Source: Dehalobacter sp.
GTDB taxonomy: Bacteria; Bacillota; Desulfitobacteriia; Desulfitobacteriales; Syntrophobotulaceae
Direction: 5' to 3'
Assembly (NCBI GenBank): GCA_023667845.1
Contig: JAMPIU010000053.1
Span: 124,001 to 188,000, forward strand
DNA: 64,000 nt
The translations under genes were made by a program, and so were the position numbers. Under the pieces are notes generated by a model. That model was not told the origin of the DNA. It was given only the letters and a program-made list of their open reading frames with translations, and did no database searches. This document shows positions 60,742 to 64,000 of this stretch, piece by piece (the stretch's first letter is position 1; each line of letters starts with the position of its first letter).

Positions 60742-61110
60742 ATGAAGATCGCTATACCGGTAGACAACAATTCGATGGATTCGAGCGTTTGTATTTCTTT
60801 TGGACGGGCTCCATACTTTCTCCTTTACGATACCGAAACAGAAGGAAGCAGTTTCCTGGATAACAGCGCCGCTACCAGCCAGGGCGGGGCAGGAATCAAA
60901 GCTGCGCAAAATATTGTTGACAGTGGAGCGGAGGCAATCATTACACCGCGTTGCGGAGAGAATGCGGCGGAAGTACTTAAAGCTACGGAGATTAAACTAT
61001 ATAAAAATATCAATAACTCAATCTGGGATAATATAGAAGCTTTGAAGGAAGGAAAATTGAATTTGCTGGACGATATTCACCCCGGTTTTCACCGGCATGG
61101 AGGAAACTAA
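60742..61110 (+). CDS. NifX/NifB-type small protein (dinitrogenase FeMo-cofactor family)
   Basis: A 122-residue protein. MKIAIPVDNNSMDSSVCISF, then FGRAPYFLLYDTET, and later GAGIKAAQNIVDSGAEAIIT match the NifX/VnfY-like fold that holds Fe-S or metal clusters, as in the orange protein ORP. CAGGAGG precedes ATG 60742. It abuts the first ATPase gene (overlap of one base), so it probably carries the cluster the ATPases process. Confidence 0.87.
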   Translation: MKIAIPVDNNSMDSSVCISFGRAPYFLLYDTETEGSSFLDNSAATSQGGAGIKAAQNIVDSGAEAIITPRCGENAAEVLKATEIKLYKNINNSIWDNIEALKEGKLNLLDDIHPGFHRHGGN

Positions 61111-61967
61111 TGAAAATTGCTGTCTTAAGCGGCAAAGGAGGCACGGGCAAGACCCTTGTCTCCGTCAATCTAGCGGCAGCAGCGGAGGCTGCTGTTTATA
61201 TCGACTGTGATGTGGAAGAACCCAACGGGCATCTGTTCCTTAAACCGCAGGACATAAAAAACGAAGGGGTAGCGGTTAAGCTTCCCCATGCTGACCCAAA
61301 ACTGTGCACCGGCTGCCGTACCTGTGTAGATTTCTGCAAGTTTAACGCTTTGGCTTATATTAAAGATAGGCTAATTGTCTTTAGCGAAGTTTGTCATTCC
61401 TGCGGAGGCTGCCTGCTTTTCTGCCCACAAAAGGCGATTTCGGAAAAAGAAAGGGAAATAGGTCTGATCCAAAGCGGGATATCCGGCAATGTCCGAGTCG
61501 TGTCCGGAATGATGAATATAGGAGAAGCGTCAGGGGTGCCGGTTATTAAAAAGCTTTTACGGGATAGCCGTAAGGAAAACAAAGATGTTTTTATAGACTG
61601 TCCTCCAGGGAGTGCCTGTATGGTCATGGAGAGTATCAAAGACGCCGACTATTGCCTTCTGGTAGCGGAGCCAACCATTTTTGGAGTCCATAATTTAGAA
61701 ATGGTTTACGAACTCGTAAGGCTTTTTCAGAAACCATTCGGCGTTGTCCTCAACAAATGTTTGGAAGAAGAAAACCCTGCCGAAGATTTTTGTCTGCAAA
61801 ACCAGATTACAATTCTGGGAAAAATCCCGTTTGATTTGAAATTGGGTACCATGAATTCCAATGGACAGATCGCCTCAAGAAAGCATCCGAAATACAAAGA
61901 CCTGTTTCTAAACCTGTTGGAGACGGTAAGGAAGGAGGCTAGGCATGAAACAGCTTCTGATACTTAG
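61110..61967 (+). CDS. MinD-type ATPase with two [4Fe-4S] sites (1)
   Basis: A 285-residue P-loop NTPase. MKIAVLSGKGGTGKTLVSVN gives the deviant Walker A. A ferredoxin-type insert carries CTGCRTCVDFCKFNAL and CHSCGGCLLFCPQKAI, enough for two [4Fe-4S] clusters. IDCPPGSACMV is Walker B. Proteins of this type pair up (see next gene) in ORP clusters. It overlaps the next gene by 23 bases. It probably handles iron-sulfur clusters in an ATP-dependent way. Confidence 0.9.
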   Translation: MKIAVLSGKGGTGKTLVSVNLAAAAEAAVYIDCDVEEPNGHLFLKPQDIKNEGVAVKLPHADPKLCTGCRTCVDFCKFNALAYIKDRLIVFSEVCHSCGGCLLFCPQKAISEKEREIGLIQSGISGNVRVVSGMMNIGEASGVPVIKKLLRDSRKENKDVFIDCPPGSACMVMESIKDADYCLLVAEPTIFGVHNLEMVYELVRLFQKPFGVVLNKCLEEENPAEDFCLQNQITILGKIPFDLKLGTMNSNGQIASRKHPKYKDLFLNLLETVRKEARHETASDT

Positions 61968-62808
61968 CGGCAAAGGCGGCACTGGAAAAACAACCATCGC
62001 CGGTGCTTTTATCAAGCTTGCGGAGTCCAGGGCTTATGCTGATTGTGATGTGGACGCCCCTAATCTTCACCTGATCAGGCCTCACGCTTCACCGGCCAGG
62101 CGATCGGATTATTATGGCATGAGAAAAGCGGTTATTAATGAAGACTCCTGCAAGAGTTGCGGTTTTTGCAGGCAAAACTGCTGCTTTGAGGCCATTAATG
62201 AAAGCAACGGCAAATATGTGGTTGATGCCTATGCCTGCGAAGGCTGCGGCGTGTGTGAAGCAGTGTGCCCGATAGGGGCGGTTTCTCTTCAACCGACTGT
62301 AGCCGGAGAGCTGATGCTTTATAAAGAAGATGGGGTCTTTTCCACAGCCAGGCTTAAGATGGGCAGCGGTACTTCCGGCAAGCTGGTGACAGAGGTGAAA
62401 AAGCAGTTGAAGCAGGAAGCGATTGACGCTGATCTGGCTGTTATCGATGGTTCGCCGGGAATCGGCTGTCCGGTGATCGCTTCGCTGAGCGGAGTGGACA
62501 TGGTCCTGATTGTTGCCGAACCATCGCTGTCTGGGCTCAGCGACATGGAGCGAATCATCAAAACGGCTGAAAAGTTTAAAATGAAAATCGGAGTCTGTGT
62601 AAACAAGTATGATACCAACAAAGAGCTTGCCCGGAAAATTGAAACATTTTGCCAGGAACGGGAGCTGCCTTTCGTGGGTAAAATTCCATTTGATAATGCA
62701 GCCATAAAAGCTATCAACAGGGGCCAAAGTATTGTCGATGTCGACTGCCCGGCAGGACGGGCTGCAACCAAAGTTTTTTATAAAACCTTACTGATAATGA
62801 ACAGCTAA
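61945..62808 (+). CDS. MinD-type ATPase with two [4Fe-4S] sites (2)
   Basis: A 287-residue paralogue. MKQLLILSGKGGTGKTTIAG is the Walker A; CKSCGFCRQNCCFEAI and CEGCGVCEAVCPIGAV are the ferredoxin clusters; VIDGSPGIGCPVI is the Walker B. It is translated from a start inside the previous gene (GGAAGGAGG). The two ATPases likely form a heterodimer, as in the Desulfovibrio ORP complex. An 80-base gap leads to the Mrp gene. Confidence 0.9.
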   Translation: MKQLLILSGKGGTGKTTIAGAFIKLAESRAYADCDVDAPNLHLIRPHASPARRSDYYGMRKAVINEDSCKSCGFCRQNCCFEAINESNGKYVVDAYACEGCGVCEAVCPIGAVSLQPTVAGELMLYKEDGVFSTARLKMGSGTSGKLVTEVKKQLKQEAIDADLAVIDGSPGIGCPVIASLSGVDMVLIVAEPSLSGLSDMERIIKTAEKFKMKIGVCVNKYDTNKELARKIETFCQERELPFVGKIPFDNAAIKAINRGQSIVDVDCPAGRAATKVFYKTLLIMNS

Positions 62809-62887
62809 ACTATAGTTTTGAAGGAAAATCAGGATAACTATCCACAGAGAATAAATTGATAACTTAATCATAAGGAGAAAACGTAAA

Positions 62888-64000
62888 ATGAGCGAAAATT
62901 GTGATCAGAATTGCAACACCTGCAGCGATGAATGCGCCGACAGAAAAGAGAAAGCAGATTTTTCCGCAAAACCGCATGAACTGAGCAATATCAAAAAAGT
63001 GATTGGTATTGTGAGCGGCAAAGGCGGCGTCGGCAAATCACTGGTAACTTCCATGCTGGCCGTGACCATGAACAGGAGGGGTTATAAGGCCGCCATACTC
63101 GATGCGGACATCACAGGCCCGTCCATTCCGAAAGCTTTTGGCATTAATCAGAAACCCGATACTAGCGAGCTTGGTCTGTTTCCCGCCAAGAGCAAAACAG
63201 GCATTCAGCTCATGTCGATCAACCTGCTGCTGGAAAATGAAACTGATCCTGTGATTTGGCGGGGGCCGATCCTTTCCGGCGTTATTAAACAGTTCTGGTC
63301 GGAAGTGATCTGGGGCGACGTTGATTTCATGTTTATCGATATGCCGCCCGGTACGGGCGATGTGCCGTTGACAGTATTCCAATCCATCAAGTTGGACGGT
63401 GTTATTATCGTAGCTTCGCCTCAGGAACTGGTTTCCATGATTGTTGCCAAAGCGGTTAAAATGGCTAAATCAATGAAAATACCGATTCTGGGATTTGTTG
63501 AAAACATGTCCTATTTTATGTGCCCGGAATGCGGCAAAGAATATAAAATATTCGGAGAAAGTGCGATTGATAAAATAGCCGAACAGCATCAGTTAAATGT
63601 GCTGGCCAAGCTGCCGATCGATCCCAAAATAGCTGCTGCATGTGATAAAGGAATGATTGAGCTTTATGACGGCAATTGGTTTGACGGGCCAGCGGACATT
63701 TTGGAAGATTTAGGAGTGGACATCGTTGATACAGCCAATGCACAGGATAAGAAGAGGAGGAGGAACACAAAAATGAAAATTGCAGTAGCGAGTGAAGGAA
63801 AAATGGTTACCGAACATTTTGGACACTGTGAGGGTTTTATAATCTTTGATACAGAAAACCAGCAAATTATCAAGAATGAAACCATACCGAACCCCGGACA
63901 CCGGCCCGGATTCTTGCCGAACTTTTTAAACGATATGGGAGTCAATGTAGTCATTTCAGGCGGCATGGGAGGAGGAGCCATTGAAATCTTCAATGAAAAG
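62888..64000 (+). CDS. Mrp/NBP35-type ATPase fused to a NifX-like domain (MrpORP-like, partial)
   Basis: A gene that runs off the right edge. Residues 1-20 have a Cys cluster (C5, C9, C12, C16 in MSENCDQNCNTCSDEC). From about residue 37 an Mrp domain follows: IGIVSGKGGVGKS (Walker A), IDMPPGTGD (Walker B), and CPECG, the CxxC that bridges a cluster between two subunits. With no stop, the frame goes on after KKRRRN into MKIAVASEGKMVTEHFGHCE (residue 296 on), a NifX-like domain. An internal ATG with GAGGAGG could also give a separate product. The fusion resembles MrpORP. AAGGAGAAAACGTAAA precedes the start. Confidence 0.88.
   Translation, partial: MSENCDQNCNTCSDECADRKEKADFSAKPHELSNIKKVIGIVSGKGGVGKSLVTSMLAVTMNRRGYKAAILDADITGPSIPKAFGINQKPDTSELGLFPAKSKTGIQLMSINLLLENETDPVIWRGPILSGVIKQFWSEVIWGDVDFMFIDMPPGTGDVPLTVFQSIKLDGVIIVASPQELVSMIVAKAVKMAKSMKIPILGFVENMSYFMCPECGKEYKIFGESAIDKIAEQHQLNVLAKLPIDPKIAAACDKGMIELYDGNWFDGPADILEDLGVDIVDTANAQDKKRRRNTKMKIAVASEGKMVTEHFGHCEGFIIFDTENQQIIKNETIPNPGHRPGFLPNFLNDMGVNVVISGGMGGGAIEIFNEK

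Overview
The window looks like DNA of an anaerobic Gram-positive (clostridial, Firmicutes-type) bacterium. Support comes from strong AGGAGG-type ribosome sites, a clostridial-style conjugative module with PrgI, VirB4, PcfB and NlpC/P60 proteins, Mrp/ORP iron-sulfur ATPases, ablAB, and cyclic-dinucleotide riboswitches. The species cannot be named from the sequence.

Layout. 1-175 is the tail of a GGDEF diguanylate cyclase. 215-501 holds a duplicated segment and the 3' half of a tRNA-Ser(CGA) gene, which reads as one end (att site) of an integrated element. 763-4008 is AT-rich accessory DNA: two HTH proteins, an unknown gene coupled to an HNH-like zinc-motif gene, and a possible small membrane peptide. 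4189-32000 is a conjugative module (ICE): ParA/ParB, a 2624-residue methylase/helicase with a tnpV gene overlapping in another frame, a toprim primase-like protein, an oriT-like region, MobC, relaxase, PcfB, VirD4, VirB6, PrgI/VirB3, VirB4 and an NlpC/P60 hydrolase. No integrase or topoisomerase is visible, so the ICE is either truncated here or continues outside the window.

32080-39686 is a Tad/Flp pilus locus (EAL phosphodiesterase, CpaB, CpaE/TadZ-like, CpaF, TadB, TadC, two short pilins, two TadE-like pseudopilins, prepilin peptidase). 39735-43304 (minus strand) holds a divergent FtsZ-like protein without a G-loop and a SIR2/AbiH-like plus HTH pair that resembles a defence cassette.

43779-49316 is the most unusual part. 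An apparent operon encodes a ribbon-helix-helix-like protein, a lipoprotein, a radical SAM/SPASM enzyme, a U32-family protein, a secreted protein with about 23 successive aromatic-X-Asn-like triads, and a second radical SAM enzyme. The likely reading is a peptide or surface-protein modification system in which the Tyr/Trp-X-Asn repeat is the substrate, possibly forming three-residue cyclophanes.

49320-55908 is an osmotic and sodium block. A c-di-AMP (ydaO) riboswitch precedes ablAB (N-epsilon-acetyl-beta-lysine synthesis), and a GEMM-I (c-di-GMP type) riboswitch precedes nhaB. A further unexplained leader precedes an ArsB/NhaD-type transporter. 56261-59346 has a TetR regulator with a palindromic operator, an IS110-family element with a structured 3' non-coding end, and a membrane protein. 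60022-64000 is an ORP/Mrp-type cluster: DUF5320, DUF134, a NifX-like protein, two ferredoxin-containing MinD-type ATPases and an Mrp-NifX fusion cut by the window edge. Second messengers recur: GGDEF and EAL proteins and two cyclic-dinucleotide riboswitches lie in the same 64 kb.
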